Notes: a model not told the origin generated them from the letters alone. Shown: positions 32,305 to 40,927, counted from the stretch's first letter. The stretch: 44,504 bases of DNA from Acidaminococcaceae bacterium (GCA_017554485.1 JAFZIG010000169.1:1-44504); one strand, 5' to 3'. Numbers and translations: made by a program.

Positions 32305-33924
32305 GTGGAAGAGGTTTCCTCAAAACATAAAATCATCATGGGAGGGGCTCTGGCAGTGTTAATTGCCATTGCCCTTGTTATTAAATTCGGCGGCGGCGCG
32401 GCGGCGCGCATGGCAGAGCTGATGCTGGCCAGGCAGAACATCGTGGCCGGCACGCTTACCTATGAAAAAATCAATGCCGGCTTTGCCGGGGATGTAGAAA
32501 TACGGAATCTGGTCTGGAAGGCTCCCAACGGGAAAGTAAAGCTGGAAATGCCCCTGGCTACCGCTTCCGTTAATTTTTTTGACACCCTGCGCCAGGGAGG
32601 CGGCGTCGGCGCCGTGACCAACATCGTCCTCAACGGCCCCAAATTTTACGGGATCTATGAAGAAGGACAGGGACTGGACCTGCTGAACCTGCTCCTGCTG
32701 GCCGGGGATAAAAACCTTCCGGCTGACGGGAAAAAGGCAGAGCGTGATGTGAAACCAACCAGCTTCCGGGGCCTCATCGAAGTGAAAGACGGTTCCTTGG
32801 ACCTGGTCTCCAACGGCAAAAAAGTGCAGCTGGACAAAATGAATGCCCAGATGACATTCAAGCAGTATCCCCAGCTGCGGGCCAGCGCCACAGCCAGCAA
32901 GGCAAACTGCGATGTGGTCCTGAACATGGTGTATGAAAACGGCACCGCCCAGGTAACCGGGGAAACCAAAAACGCGGCAGTGGCAGACGTGATCGCCATG
33001 TACCCGGACCTGAAACACATCCGGATCACCGGCGGCACCATTCCCACGGTGAAGATTGCGGCCTCCAAGGACAATGGCGGTTGGCACATCCGGCTGGACG
33101 GCAAGCCCCGCAACATGGCAGGGGAATTCTTCGGCATCCCCTTTGCCGAAGGAGAAGGAAGCTTTGCCGCCGACCGGGACGAAGCCCAGTTCTATTCGCT
33201 GAAAGCCAGTGTGAACGGCATGCCGGTGACCCTGCAGGGACGGATCAGAAGCGGCAGGGGAACGCCGCATCCTCCGGGTTTTGACCTGGTGTTTGCTTCC
33301 GAATTCTTTAAGACCCAGGCCTTAAGCAAAGGCCTGTACCTGGATGACAGCGGCATCACCTTTTCCGGCAAGCTGACAGGTACCGCGGTGGAACCGAAAC
33401 TGGAAGGCGTTTTCAGCAGCAACTATCTGTTTGCGTCGCCCCTGCGGCTGAACAACGTGCACGGCACCTTTGTCCGGGAAGACGACAAGCTTGTGCTGAA
33501 AAACGCGGAGGCGCTGGGGGCCGGGGCAAAAATTGCCCTGGCAGGCTATGTGGATCCGGCAACAGGCTACTATGACCTTTCCCTCTCGGGCGACAGCCTG
33601 GACGCCGCCCAGATGACGGACAGCAAAGTCACGGGAGTGCTGCGGATGCATACCCGCGTCACGGGACGGAATCAGGCAGACTCCGCCACAGGCAGCGGGC
33701 AGTTTGCCATGGAGAAGGGACGGTATTTTTCCGCGGAAGGCAATCTCCGGGGTGAAGAGATACGCCTGCTGGAAGGGGATATCGTGATCCAGAACGGCCA
33801 GCTGGGAACCCAAAACGCGGTGATGAAGCTGGGGCGCAGCAAATACAGCATCGCCGTGACAGCCGGCGACAAGGACGCGGCGGAGATTACACTGGGGAAG
33901 AAACAGGCCTCTTCGTTATTTTAA
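32305..33924 (+). CDS. AsmA/TamB-like envelope protein (second copy)
   Basis: 539 residues with an N-terminal membrane helix (IIMGGALAVLIAIALVIKF) and a long beta-strand-rich periplasmic region, consistent with the AsmA/TamB superfamily. The N-terminal segment GTLTYEKINAGFAGDVEIRNLVWKAPNGKVKLEMP matches the equivalent segment of the protein at 22962, so the two are paralogues. The C-terminal part has typical strand repeats (ITFSGKLTGTAVEPKLEG, LRGEEIRLLEGDIVIQNGQLG). The start is GTG 32305, with AGGTGG 6 bases upstream. It is inserted between ruvX and the DUF1292 gene, which are usually adjacent in Firmicutes. Its precise lipid role is unknown. Confidence 0.75.
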   Translation: MEEVSSKHKIIMGGALAVLIAIALVIKFGGGAAARMAELMLARQNIVAGTLTYEKINAGFAGDVEIRNLVWKAPNGKVKLEMPLATASVNFFDTLRQGGGVGAVTNIVLNGPKFYGIYEEGQGLDLLNLLLLAGDKNLPADGKKAERDVKPTSFRGLIEVKDGSLDLVSNGKKVQLDKMNAQMTFKQYPQLRASATASKANCDVVLNMVYENGTAQVTGETKNAAVADVIAMYPDLKHIRITGGTIPTVKIAASKDNGGWHIRLDGKPRNMAGEFFGIPFAEGEGSFAADRDEAQFYSLKASVNGMPVTLQGRIRSGRGTPHPPGFDLVFASEFFKTQALSKGLYLDDSGITFSGKLTGTAVEPKLEGVFSSNYLFASPLRLNNVHGTFVREDDKLVLKNAEALGAGAKIALAGYVDPATGYYDLSLSGDSLDAAQMTDSKVTGVLRMHTRVTGRNQADSATGSGQFAMEKGRYFSAEGNLRGEEIRLLEGDIVIQNGQLGTQNAVMKLGRSKYSIAVTAGDKDAAEITLGKKQASSLF

Positions 33925-34040
33925 AAACTAAACGTAAAAGAACTGCGAGTTAATGATACAGCAATGTTGATGAGAAATTGCAGAACAGACAGTGATTGCA
34001 AATTTATTTTTATAGAGAAAGCAGAAAAAGGAGAATCATC

Positions 34041-34430
34041 ATGACAGAAAAAGACGTGAAGGAAGTTATGGACGCAGAGGAAGAAACCATTGAGACCTTT
34101 GAATTTACCGATGAGGAAGGACAGGATCACTGCTTTGTGGTAGAAAGCAAATTCAAAGTCGGCAAAGAAGAATACGTGGCCCTGCTGGAAGTGGATCCGG
34201 CCATCTTTGAGGAAGAGGAAGAAGAGTGCGGCTGCGGTCACGAACATGAACACGTTCATGCCGAAACCTGCGGCTGCGGTCATGACCACGCAGAAGAAGA
34301 CGAGGACGAGGAACCGAACATCATCCTGGCGAAAGTCGTGACGGATGAAAACGGGGAAACGGATCTGCAGGAGCTCACCGACGAGGAATTCGAGAAGGCA
34401 GTAAAAGTTTACGAGTCTCTGGAAGCATAA
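34041..34430 (+). CDS. DUF1292 (YrzB-like) protein with His/Cys-rich metal motif
   Basis: Small acidic cytoplasmic protein of 129 residues. The DUF1292 core is visible at FEFTDEEGQDHCFVVESKFKVGKEEYVALLEVD and at ILAKVVTDENGETDLQELTDEEFEKAVKVYE. Between these halves lies an insertion (about 60-90) with two CGCGH motifs, several HxH pairs and a run of E and D, a likely metal-binding segment not expected in the family. The ATG at 34041 is chosen because AAAAGGAG lies 7 bases upstream. The order ireB-ruvX-DUF1292 is conserved in Firmicutes, but the function is unknown. Confidence 0.88.
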   Translation: MTEKDVKEVMDAEEETIETFEFTDEEGQDHCFVVESKFKVGKEEYVALLEVDPAIFEEEEEECGCGHEHEHVHAETCGCGHDHAEEDEDEEPNIILAKVVTDENGETDLQELTDEEFEKAVKVYESLEA

Positions 34431-34569
34431 GCACAAAACATATTGGTGCATGACCGTGCAGGGCGCATTATTTGCGCTGACGCATGCAACGCAGAACGCA
34501 TCGCGCCGGTGCGCGGCATTTCATTGCAATGCAATGCACGCATAACACACATCACAGGCAACGGAGGTA

Positions 34570-35592
34570 ATGGAATTGTTCAAACGCATACTTCCATTAT
34601 TGTTCGCGCTCACGCTGATGCTGGGGCTGGGGGCCTACTGGCTGCTGTACTATACCGGCAACAACACGGAGTACGCGAAAGGGCACCGCTACCTGGTCAC
34701 CATCAAACCGGGGATGACCACAGCGGACATCGCCGACCTGCTGCACAAAAAACATCTGGTGAAGACACCGGAAGCCTTCCGTATGGAAGCGCGGCTGCGG
34801 GGCCTGGCCGGCAAGCTGGAAGCAGGCCGCTACGAGATCATCGGCGGCATGTCTAACAGCGAGATCGTCACCATCCTCTCCAAGGGGCAGACCTACAGCG
34901 TGAAATTCACCGTGCCGGAAGGCTTTAATGTAGTCAAGACCGGGCGCAAGCTGGAAGCGGAAGGCCTGGGGGACGCCAAAAAATTTGAAGAGGCCTGCCG
35001 CAACTACACGCCCTATCCCTACATGGAAACCAAAAACCCGGATGTGCTATTCAAGGCGGAAGGCTTCATCTATCCCACCACCTACCATCTGGACCCGGAC
35101 ATGACGGAGAAGGACATCCTGGCCCTCATGGTGCGGACCTTTAACACGGAAATAAACAAAGAAAAGATTCCGGAGCTGGCCAAAAAGCAGGGCATGAAAC
35201 TCCGGGACCTGGTGAACCTGGCGGCCATGGTGGAACTGGAAGCCGTCTTCCCGGAAGAGCAGGCCTGCATCGCAGGCGTCTTCCTTAAGCGGCTGGAAAT
35301 TGAGATGCCCATCCAGTCGGACACCACCATTCAGTATCTGCTGGGGTCGCAAAAAGAAGAAGTCACCATCGCGGACACCCGGATCCAAAGTCCTTACAAC
35401 ACCTACCGGAACGCAGGCCTGCCGCCGGGGCCCATCGGCTCTCCCGGCATGGACGCCATCAAAGCCTGCCTGAACCCGGAGATCACGGAATATCTGTATT
35501 TTGTGGCGGAGAAGGACGGCCATCACCGCTTCACCAAGACCTACGGGGAACACCTGAAGGCCATCGCGGACATACATAAAGACGACAAGTAG
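34570..35592 (+). CDS. mltG: Endolytic murein transglycosylase MltG
   Basis: Inner-membrane lytic transglycosylase (YceG family) that cleaves nascent glycan strands and sets their length. One N-terminal transmembrane helix (LPLLFALTLMLGLGAYWLL), a LysM-like subdomain (TIKPGMTTADIADLLHKKHL), then the catalytic domain with LVNLAAMVELEA containing the catalytic Glu, IAGVFLKRLEIEMPIQSDTTIQYLLG and SPYNTYRNAGLPPGPIGSPG. 340 residues, family length. GGAGG ends only 2 bases before the ATG; a TTG at 34576 has better spacing (8) and may be the true start. The 139-base gap upstream holds no recognisable element. Confidence 0.93.
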   Translation: MELFKRILPLLFALTLMLGLGAYWLLYYTGNNTEYAKGHRYLVTIKPGMTTADIADLLHKKHLVKTPEAFRMEARLRGLAGKLEAGRYEIIGGMSNSEIVTILSKGQTYSVKFTVPEGFNVVKTGRKLEAEGLGDAKKFEEACRNYTPYPYMETKNPDVLFKAEGFIYPTTYHLDPDMTEKDILALMVRTFNTEINKEKIPELAKKQGMKLRDLVNLAAMVELEAVFPEEQACIAGVFLKRLEIEMPIQSDTTIQYLLGSQKEEVTIADTRIQSPYNTYRNAGLPPGPIGSPGMDAIKACLNPEITEYLYFVAEKDGHHRFTKTYGEHLKAIADIHKDDK

Positions 35593-35619
35593 TCTGAAGT
35601 GAAGGGAAGAAGCTCATTA

Positions 35620-35696
35620 ATGGAGGAAAAGTTTCCTCAACCTCTTCCGTGCGCGACACCCTTTTAATGAAAAACAACATAATTGAAACGACATGA
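35620..35696 (+). other. Two tiny overlapping ORFs leading into the U32 gene
   Basis: ATG 35620 opens a 15-codon ORF (MEEKFPQPLPCATPF). Its stop overlaps ATG 35667 of a 9-codon ORF (MKNNIIETT), whose TGA overlaps the U32 ATG as ATGA. The U32 gene itself lacks a good Shine-Dalgarno. The chain could deliver ribosomes by reinitiation, or it may be coincidence. Confidence 0.2.
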
Positions 35697-36916
35697 GAAA
35701 GATACAGAAGCCGGAGCTCTTAGCCCCGGCAGGCAGCATGGAAAAACTGCGCATGGCCCTGCTGTACGGCGCCGACGCGGTGTATCTGGGCGGCAAGCTC
35801 TTTGGCCTGCGGGCCTTTGCCAGCAATTTTTCCACTGAAGAATTAAAAGAAGCCGTGGCCTTTGCCCACAGCCTGCATAAAAAAGTATATGTAACAGTGA
35901 ACATCTTCGCCCACAACGAAGACATCAACGCCCTGCCGGACTACCTGTGCAGCCTGGAAGAAGCGGGGGCGGATGCCCTGCTGATCTCGGACCTGGGGGT
36001 CTGGAATGTGGCAAAAGGAGTGATCCCCCACATGCCGCTGCACGTCAGCACCCAGGCCAACAGCACCAACTGGGCGGCGGTGAAAGCCTGGGAAGACCTG
36101 GGCGCCGGCCGCGTGGTGCTGGCCCGTGAGCTTTCCTTAAAAGAAATGCAGGAGATCGGCAGCAAAACCAACGTGGAACTGGAAGCCTTCGTGCACGGCG
36201 CCATGTGCATCTCCTACTCGGGCCGCTGCTGGCTCAGCAGTTATTTAACCGGCCGCGACGGCAACCGGGGCGCCTGTGCCCAGGTGTGCCGCTGGGAGTT
36301 CGCCCTCACGGAAAAGAACCGGTCCGGGGAAGTCTACGACGTGGCAGGGGACGAACAGGGCACCTACATCATGAACTCCAAAGACCTGTGCCTGCTGCCG
36401 TACTTGCCGGAATTAATGAAAGCAGGCATCTGCAGCTTCAAGATAGAAGGGCGGATGAAGAGCGCCCACTACGCAGCCAGCGTGGTAAGCGTGTACCGGA
36501 GGGCCATCGACGCCTGTTGGGCGGATCTGGAACACTACACCGTGAAACAGGAATGGCTGGAGGAACTGGAAAAAGTTTCCCACAGGCCATACACCACAGG
36601 CTTTGCCTTAGGGAAACCGGATGCAAGCGCCCAGGAGTATAACAGCTCTGCCTATCTGCAGACCCACGACTTCACCGGCCTGGCCAAAAGCTGGCAGAAC
36701 GGCAGGCTCACGGTGGAACAGCGCAACCACATGAAAGCAGGGGAGACATTAGAAGTCTTTTGTCCGGACGGCAGCCTGAAGACACTGGTGCTGGAGGACA
36801 TGCGGGACGAAGAGGGAAATGCGATTACCGTGGCCCCTCATCCTCAGATGATCTTCACCTGCAAGGCGGCGGAAGAAATTCCGGAAGCCGCCATCCTGCG
36901 CCGCCGCATAAATTAA
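35693..36916 (+). CDS. U32 family protein, tRNA hydroxylation TrhP-like
   Basis: Member of peptidase family U32, of which close relatives (TrhP/YrrO, YegQ) are now known to act in prephenate-dependent 5-hydroxyuridine formation at position 34 of tRNA. The start KPELLAPAGSMEKLRMALLYGADAVYLGG is canonical, and the U32 signature EAFVHGAMCISYSGRCWLSSYLTGRDGNRGACAQVCRW contains Cys172, Cys179, Cys195 and Cys199, likely part of an iron-sulfur site. 407 residues, the length of TrhP. In Bacillus the order is mltG, an O-methyltransferase, then two U32 genes; here only one U32 gene remains in the window. The ATG overlaps a tiny upstream ORF and lacks a clear ribosome binding site. Confidence 0.88.
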   Translation: MRKIQKPELLAPAGSMEKLRMALLYGADAVYLGGKLFGLRAFASNFSTEELKEAVAFAHSLHKKVYVTVNIFAHNEDINALPDYLCSLEEAGADALLISDLGVWNVAKGVIPHMPLHVSTQANSTNWAAVKAWEDLGAGRVVLARELSLKEMQEIGSKTNVELEAFVHGAMCISYSGRCWLSSYLTGRDGNRGACAQVCRWEFALTEKNRSGEVYDVAGDEQGTYIMNSKDLCLLPYLPELMKAGICSFKIEGRMKSAHYAASVVSVYRRAIDACWADLEHYTVKQEWLEELEKVSHRPYTTGFALGKPDASAQEYNSSAYLQTHDFTGLAKSWQNGRLTVEQRNHMKAGETLEVFCPDGSLKTLVLEDMRDEEGNAITVAPHPQMIFTCKAAEEIPEAAILRRRIN

Positions 36917-36939
36917 TGGTAGCGAAATCCCTGCGCCTA

Positions 36940-36948
36940 TGATATAAT
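36940..36948 (+). promoter_or_regulatory. Extended -10 promoter of pepP
   Basis: TGATATAAT: a perfect -10 with the TG extension, about 40 bases before the Xaa-Pro peptidase start. The -35 is poor. Confidence 0.5.
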
Positions 36949-36986
36949 AATAAGGCAACTATTGTATAAAGAAGGTATGAATCGTA

Positions 36987-38057
36987 ATGGAACGCATTGG
37001 CAGAATATTTAAGTTCATGAAAGAACATGGCTTAGAGTGTATCGCTATCAAAGATGTCTATACTATTCGTTACCTTACCGGGTTCACGGGCGACTCCAGC
37101 ATCCTTTACGCGGACGACCGTATTGCCGTCCTGGTCACCGACGGTCGCTACACCGACCAGGCCCGCGCGGAACTGAAGTACTGCCGTGTACTGGAATACA
37201 AAGCAGAAAACAACAGCAGCATCTGGGAAGCAGTGGGCAAACTGGCAGCCAAGCATCAGAAGATCGGCTTCGACGGGGATGTTTTTTCCTTTGAAGATGC
37301 CAAAGCATTACGGGAAGCGCTGCCGGGAACGGCGGAGATGGTCAGCGTCAGCCTGAGCACCCTGCGTCTTGTGAAGGACGAACGGGAACTGGAGTATTTG
37401 TGGCAGGCCCACAAAATTGCGGATGCGGCTTTTGAACGCCTGCTGAAAGAACTGAAAGCGGGCATGACGGAAAAGGAACTGGCAGCCCGGCTGGAATATT
37501 ACATGCGCAGTCTGGGATCCGAAGGCGTGTCCTTCGATACCATCGTGGCCTCCGGTCACCGCAGCGCCCTGCCACACGGAGCGCCTACCGACAAGGTAGT
37601 GGAAGTGGGGGATTTCGTGACATTCGACTTTGGCGCGCTGTATCAGGGCTACCACTCCGACACCACGCGCACCGTGGTCATGGGCATGGCCAACTTCTGG
37701 CACCGGGAACTCTACACCGTGGTGCAGGAAGCCCAGTACCGGGGCATGAAAGCGGCGAAACCGGGCATTACCGGCAAAGAGCTGGACGCAGAGATCCGGG
37801 GATACATAGAATCAAGAGGTTACGGAAAATATTTCAACCACGGCCTGGGGCACGGCGTGGGCCTGGAGATCCATGAGCTGCCCAACATCAACAGCCGGGG
37901 CGACATCCCGCTGCAGGAAGGCATGGTCTTCAGCATCGAGCCCGGCGTGTACATCCAGGGCCGGGGCGGCGTGCGCATCGAAGACACCGTGGTGCTGACC
38001 AAAGAAGGGGTCCACAGCCTCACAGCCCTGAAGAAAACCTTGACGGAAATCGTGTAA
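36987..38057 (+). CDS. Xaa-Pro aminopeptidase (M24B)
   Basis: Cytoplasmic dimetal peptidase that removes the N-terminal residue before proline. 356 residues: an N-terminal creatinase-like domain (about 1-125), then the pita-bread catalytic domain. Metal ligands are Asp214 and Asp225 (FDFGALYQGYHSDTTRTV), His in HGLGHGVGLEIHE, and two Glu in FSIEPGVYIQGRGGVRIEDTVVL. The size and the location just before efp match the usual Firmicute yqhT-efp order, which makes functional linkage to translation of proline motifs attractive. AAGGT lies 8 bases upstream of the ATG. efp follows after 79 bases with no terminator between them. Confidence 0.93.
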   Translation: MERIGRIFKFMKEHGLECIAIKDVYTIRYLTGFTGDSSILYADDRIAVLVTDGRYTDQARAELKYCRVLEYKAENNSSIWEAVGKLAAKHQKIGFDGDVFSFEDAKALREALPGTAEMVSVSLSTLRLVKDERELEYLWQAHKIADAAFERLLKELKAGMTEKELAARLEYYMRSLGSEGVSFDTIVASGHRSALPHGAPTDKVVEVGDFVTFDFGALYQGYHSDTTRTVVMGMANFWHRELYTVVQEAQYRGMKAAKPGITGKELDAEIRGYIESRGYGKYFNHGLGHGVGLEIHELPNINSRGDIPLQEGMVFSIEPGVYIQGRGGVRIEDTVVLTKEGVHSLTALKKTLTEIV

Positions 38058-38136
38058 CGCGTTAAGATAGGAACTGATTTTTAATAATTTTAAATTATAA
38101 ACTGATTATTTATCAGAAGCACAGGAGGATGTATTT

Positions 38137-38694
38137 ATGGTATCTACCAACGAATTTAAAACCGGTCTGACAGTCACCATCGACAACGACCCCTGGCAGG
38201 TCGTGGAATTCCAGCATGTAAAACCGGGGAAGGGCGCTGCTTTCGTACGGGCCAAGATGCGCAACCTGGCCACCGGCGCCGTAGTGGAACGCACCTTCAA
38301 CGCCGGCGAGCGCATGCCGAAAGCGAATATCGAACGCCGCGTCATGCAGTACCTGTATGAAGGCGACGGCAACTTCGTGTTCATGGACAACGACACCTAC
38401 GAACAGACCGAACTGAGCAAAGAACAGATCGGCAACGGCATCAACTTCCTGAAAGAGAACATGGATGTCAAAGTCATTTCCTATGAAAACCGCATCCTGG
38501 GTGTGGAACTGCCTAACACCGTGGAGCTGGTGGTCGTAAAGACCGAACCGGGCATCCGGGGCGACACCGCTACCGGCGGCAGCAAACCGGCCACCATGGA
38601 CACCGGCTACATCGTAAAAGTGCCTCTGTTCATCAACGAAGGGGACCATCTCCTCATCGATACCCGCAGCGGCGACTACATCCAACGGGCATAA
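38137..38694 (+). CDS. efp: Elongation factor P
   Basis: Ribosome-binding factor that relieves stalling at polyproline. 185 residues with the three-domain EF-P layout: N-terminal KOW-like domain, then two OB folds. The modified loop is [14 protein letters not shown] with Lys32, the position 5-aminopentanolylated in Bacillus; no epmA/B/C-type modification gene is present in the window. The C-terminal signature [42 protein letters not shown] is intact. AGGAGG lies 9 bases before the ATG. It is closed by a strong terminator at 38776. Confidence 0.97.
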   Translation: MVSTNEFKTGLTVTIDNDPWQVVEFQHVKPGKGAAFVRAKMRNLATGAVVERTFNAGERMPKANIERRVMQYLYEGDGNFVFMDNDTYEQTELSKEQIGNGINFLKENMDVKVISYENRILGVELPNTVELVVVKTEPGIRGDTATGGSKPATMDTGYIVKVPLFINEGDHLLIDTRSGDYIQRA

Positions 38695-38775
38695 GCGCCG
38701 TTGCGCGTAAGGCGCAGCACACGAAATGCGGGCACATTGCGCAGCGCGTAAGGCAGACAGCATAAACAGATTTTT

Positions 38776-38806
38776 AAAAGGACTTCTGCAAAGAAGTCCT
38801 TTTTTC
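38776..38806 (+). terminator. Rho-independent terminator after efp
   Basis: A perfect 11 bp stem, AAAAGGACTTC (38776-38786) with GAAGTCCTTTT (38793-38803), has a 6-base loop and a T run. The 80 bases before it contain GCGCGTAAGGC twice (38703 and 38744 area) but no gene. Confidence 0.9.
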
Positions 38807-38881
38807 TTTGCAGTTTCCCTGTGCTTCCTGTAATTTTTCTTTGCCGGCTGCCGGCGTAAACTTTTATTTTTATACAAACTA

Positions 38882-38890
38882 TGGTATAAT
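38882..38890 (+). promoter_or_regulatory. Extended -10 promoter of the Asp23 operon
   Basis: TGGTATAAT lies 47 bases before the Asp23 start. The -35 region (TTTTAT) is weak. It is the likely head of the run asp23-amaP-DUF2273-nusB onward. Confidence 0.55.
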
Positions 38891-38936
38891 AATACATACT
38901 GTAAAAATGGGGTAGTTTGTCATTTTGGAGGTAAAG

Positions 38937-39461
38937 ATGGCGGACGAAAAAGCAAAAAAAGGATATCCCGGCGAACGGGCTGCTGCAAACCGGCCCTCCG
39001 CTGTGAAGCGGTCTGCCGTACCGAAGCAGCCTGACACAAAAATTCCGGTAGATGAGGACGAGGAAGACCTGGGCTACATCGAACTGGCAGATGACGTGAT
39101 CGCCATCGTGGCCAGCCTGGCGGCCCTGGACGTTCCCGGGGTCATCTCCATGACCACAGGCTTCCGGGAAGAACTTAGCAACTTTCTGGGCAAGAAGAGC
39201 CTGGCCAAAGGCGTGCGGGTGAAGGTCACGGGGCGCAGCTGCCGCATCGCCGTCTACGTGACGGTGGAATACGGCTGCAACATCCCGGAAGTGGCCATGA
39301 AGCTGCAGAAAAAAGTGAAAAGCGCCGTGGATGAGATGACGGAATACACGGCGGAGTATGTGGACGTTCACGTGGAAGGCGTGCGCCGCAGGGAAAAGAG
39401 TGAGCTGGAGATCAGCTTCAACAACCCGGAAGAAGGCAAACAAGGCAGCATTTTTAATTAA
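38937..39461 (+). CDS. Asp23/Gls24 family envelope stress response protein
   Basis: Cytoplasmic protein that is held at the membrane by AmaP and contributes to cell-envelope homeostasis. 174 residues: a charged, probably disordered N-terminus (1-40), then the Asp23 core, with IELADDVIAIVASLAALDVPGVISMTTGFREELSNFLG, VRVKVTGRSCRIAVYVTVEYGCNIPEVAMKLQKKVKSAVDEMT and VDVHVEGV. The ATG at 38937 is chosen because GGAGG lies 5 bases upstream. It is followed by amaP and DUF2273, the conserved partner set. Confidence 0.93.
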   Translation: MADEKAKKGYPGERAAANRPSAVKRSAVPKQPDTKIPVDEDEEDLGYIELADDVIAIVASLAALDVPGVISMTTGFREELSNFLGKKSLAKGVRVKVTGRSCRIAVYVTVEYGCNIPEVAMKLQKKVKSAVDEMTEYTAEYVDVHVEGVRRREKSELEISFNNPEEGKQGSIFN

Positions 39462-39555
39462 AACAGTAGGGCACGGCAAGCGCGTTGTGTTTGCGCCATT
39501 AACAGACGCAATGAATAAACAGGCAACTGCGTCCCCTTAATAAGGAGTGAAAAAT

Positions 39556-40092
39556 ATGGGAATACCGGATCGAATCATATTGACGTTATACACTTTTCTG
39601 ATGGCAGTGTTTGCCGTCACCGTGATCCTCATCACCATGGGGATCATGCCCCCGGACTTTTTCATGCGGGTCATCACCGGACTGCCGGGGAACTGGGAGT
39701 ACGCGCTGGGCGGCGCCGTGGTGTTCATCCTCAGCGTGCGGCTGCTGCTGGCGGGCATCGGCATGCTGGGTGAAAGCAGCACACTGACCCTGGCCGATGC
39801 GGAATCCGGCAAGACCGTTGTTTCCAAGCGGGCCCTGGAAGACTACATTGCGGACATAGCCCAGGAGGTCTACGGCATCTACGGCGTGAAGGTAGTGGTG
39901 GAAACGGAAGACAAGACCACCATCAACGCCCGCATCCACGCCTCTTTGGAGCCGGGGGTCAACGTGTTTGAAACCACGGAAGAAGTAAAAGACAACATCA
40001 GGGAGACCATGAAAAAAGTGGTGGGCCTGGAAGTGAAAAACATTGAGCTGTACTTCAAAAAAATCAAGAACAGCGGCAAGGATAAAGGTTGA
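39556..40092 (+). CDS. amaP: Alkaline shock response membrane anchor protein AmaP
   Basis: Membrane protein of 178 residues that tethers Asp23. Two transmembrane helices are visible (about 8-30, IILTLYTFLMAVFAVTVILITMG; about 48-68, ALGGAVVFILSVRLLLAGIGM). A cytoplasmic Asp23-like domain follows: ALEDYIADIAQEVYGIYGVKVVVETED and INARIHASLEPGVNVFETTEEVKDNIRETMKKVVGLEVKNIELYFKKI. AAGGAG lies 8 bases before the chosen ATG. DUF2273 follows 15 bases later with its own strong site. Confidence 0.9.
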   Translation: MGIPDRIILTLYTFLMAVFAVTVILITMGIMPPDFFMRVITGLPGNWEYALGGAVVFILSVRLLLAGIGMLGESSTLTLADAESGKTVVSKRALEDYIADIAQEVYGIYGVKVVVETEDKTTINARIHASLEPGVNVFETTEEVKDNIRETMKKVVGLEVKNIELYFKKIKNSGKDKG

Positions 40093-40107
40093 TAAGGAGG
40101 TGCTGTG

Positions 40108-40335
40108 ATGTTTAAAGACATATTCACCGACATCTGGCTCAACTACCGCGGCCGCTTCCTGTGCTCCCTCTCGGGCCTGGTCATCGCCTCGCTGTTTCTC
40201 ACCGTGGGCTTCTGGCGGACGCTGTTCCTGATCCTGTTTGCCGGCGGAGGCTTCTTCATCGGCCATAAAATCGATAAAAAAGAAGACCTCACCGAGTGGC
40301 TGGACCGGCTGCTGCCGCCGGGCTATCATAAGTAA
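40108..40335 (+). CDS. DUF2273 small membrane protein
   Basis: 75 residues with two closely spaced hydrophobic helices (FLCSLSGLVIASLFLTVGF and TLFLILFAGGGFFIGHKID) and a charged C-terminus (KKEDLTEWLDRLLP). The family is nearly always found with Asp23 and AmaP and is presumed to belong to the same membrane complex. A perfect AAGGAGG lies 7 bases before the ATG. Confidence 0.9.
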   Translation: MFKDIFTDIWLNYRGRFLCSLSGLVIASLFLTVGFWRTLFLILFAGGGFFIGHKIDKKEDLTEWLDRLLPPGYHK

Positions 40336-40428
40336 CAGAGTGCGTGAAACAGGCTGTGAAAAACAGCAGGCTGCCGTCAGCAGAACGCGCCGCCGGATGC
40401 GACAGATATTTTACGGAGGATACATTAC

Positions 40429-40851
40429 ATGATTCGCAGAGTCGCGAGAGAAATGGTGCTGCAGAGTTTGTTCCAGATGGACTTCACCCAGGCCGAGCCC
40501 GCGGAAGCGCTGGCCATCGCCCTGGAAGTCCAGCAGGATGAAGAAAACAGCGAAGAAGCTGCCAAAGCGGTTAAATACGCGGAAAAAGTGCTGAAAGGCA
40601 CCGCGGAAAAGCTGCCGGAGATCGATGCCCTGATCGGCAAATATGCCATTAACTGGGATGTAAAGCGGATGCCCGGCATCGACCGCAACATTTTACGCAT
40701 GGCTATCTACGAGATGCGTTTCGCCGACGAGAAAGTGCCCGTGAACGTGGCCGTCAACGAAGCGGTGGAGCTGGCCAAGCTGTTTGGCACGGACAAATCG
40801 GCCCGCTTCATCAACGGCGTCTTAGGCAGACTGATGCGGGAAGAAAAATAA
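40429..40851 (+). CDS. nusB: Transcription antitermination factor NusB
   Basis: RNA-binding helical protein that joins NusE (S10) on boxA RNA for rRNA antitermination. 140 residues. The start RRVAREMVLQSLFQMDFTQ is canonical, as are INWDVKRMPGIDRNILRMAIYEMRF and VPVNVAVNEAVELAKLFGTDKSARFINGVLGRLMRE. GGAGG lies 10 bases before the ATG. It sits between the Asp23 cluster and the TsaD-like gene, as in related Firmicutes. The following 76-base gap is GC-rich and has a possible CGCGCC/GGCGCG stem. Confidence 0.96.
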   Translation: MIRRVAREMVLQSLFQMDFTQAEPAEALAIALEVQQDEENSEEAAKAVKYAEKVLKGTAEKLPEIDALIGKYAINWDVKRMPGIDRNILRMAIYEMRFADEKVPVNVAVNEAVELAKLFGTDKSARFINGVLGRLMREEK

Positions 40852-40927
40852 GGAAAGAGACGCGCCGCGGCATAGTTGGTTTTAGTATTGCAGCGAAGCG
40901 GGCGCGCCGTAACGGAAGAAGCACAGC

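Noticed and set aside
34431-34569. Small RNA or repeat in the GC-rich gap before mltG
   Set aside because: It contains many GCGC and TGCA words but no long stem, no T run and no repeat shared convincingly with the other GC-rich gaps (39462-39555, 40852-40927).
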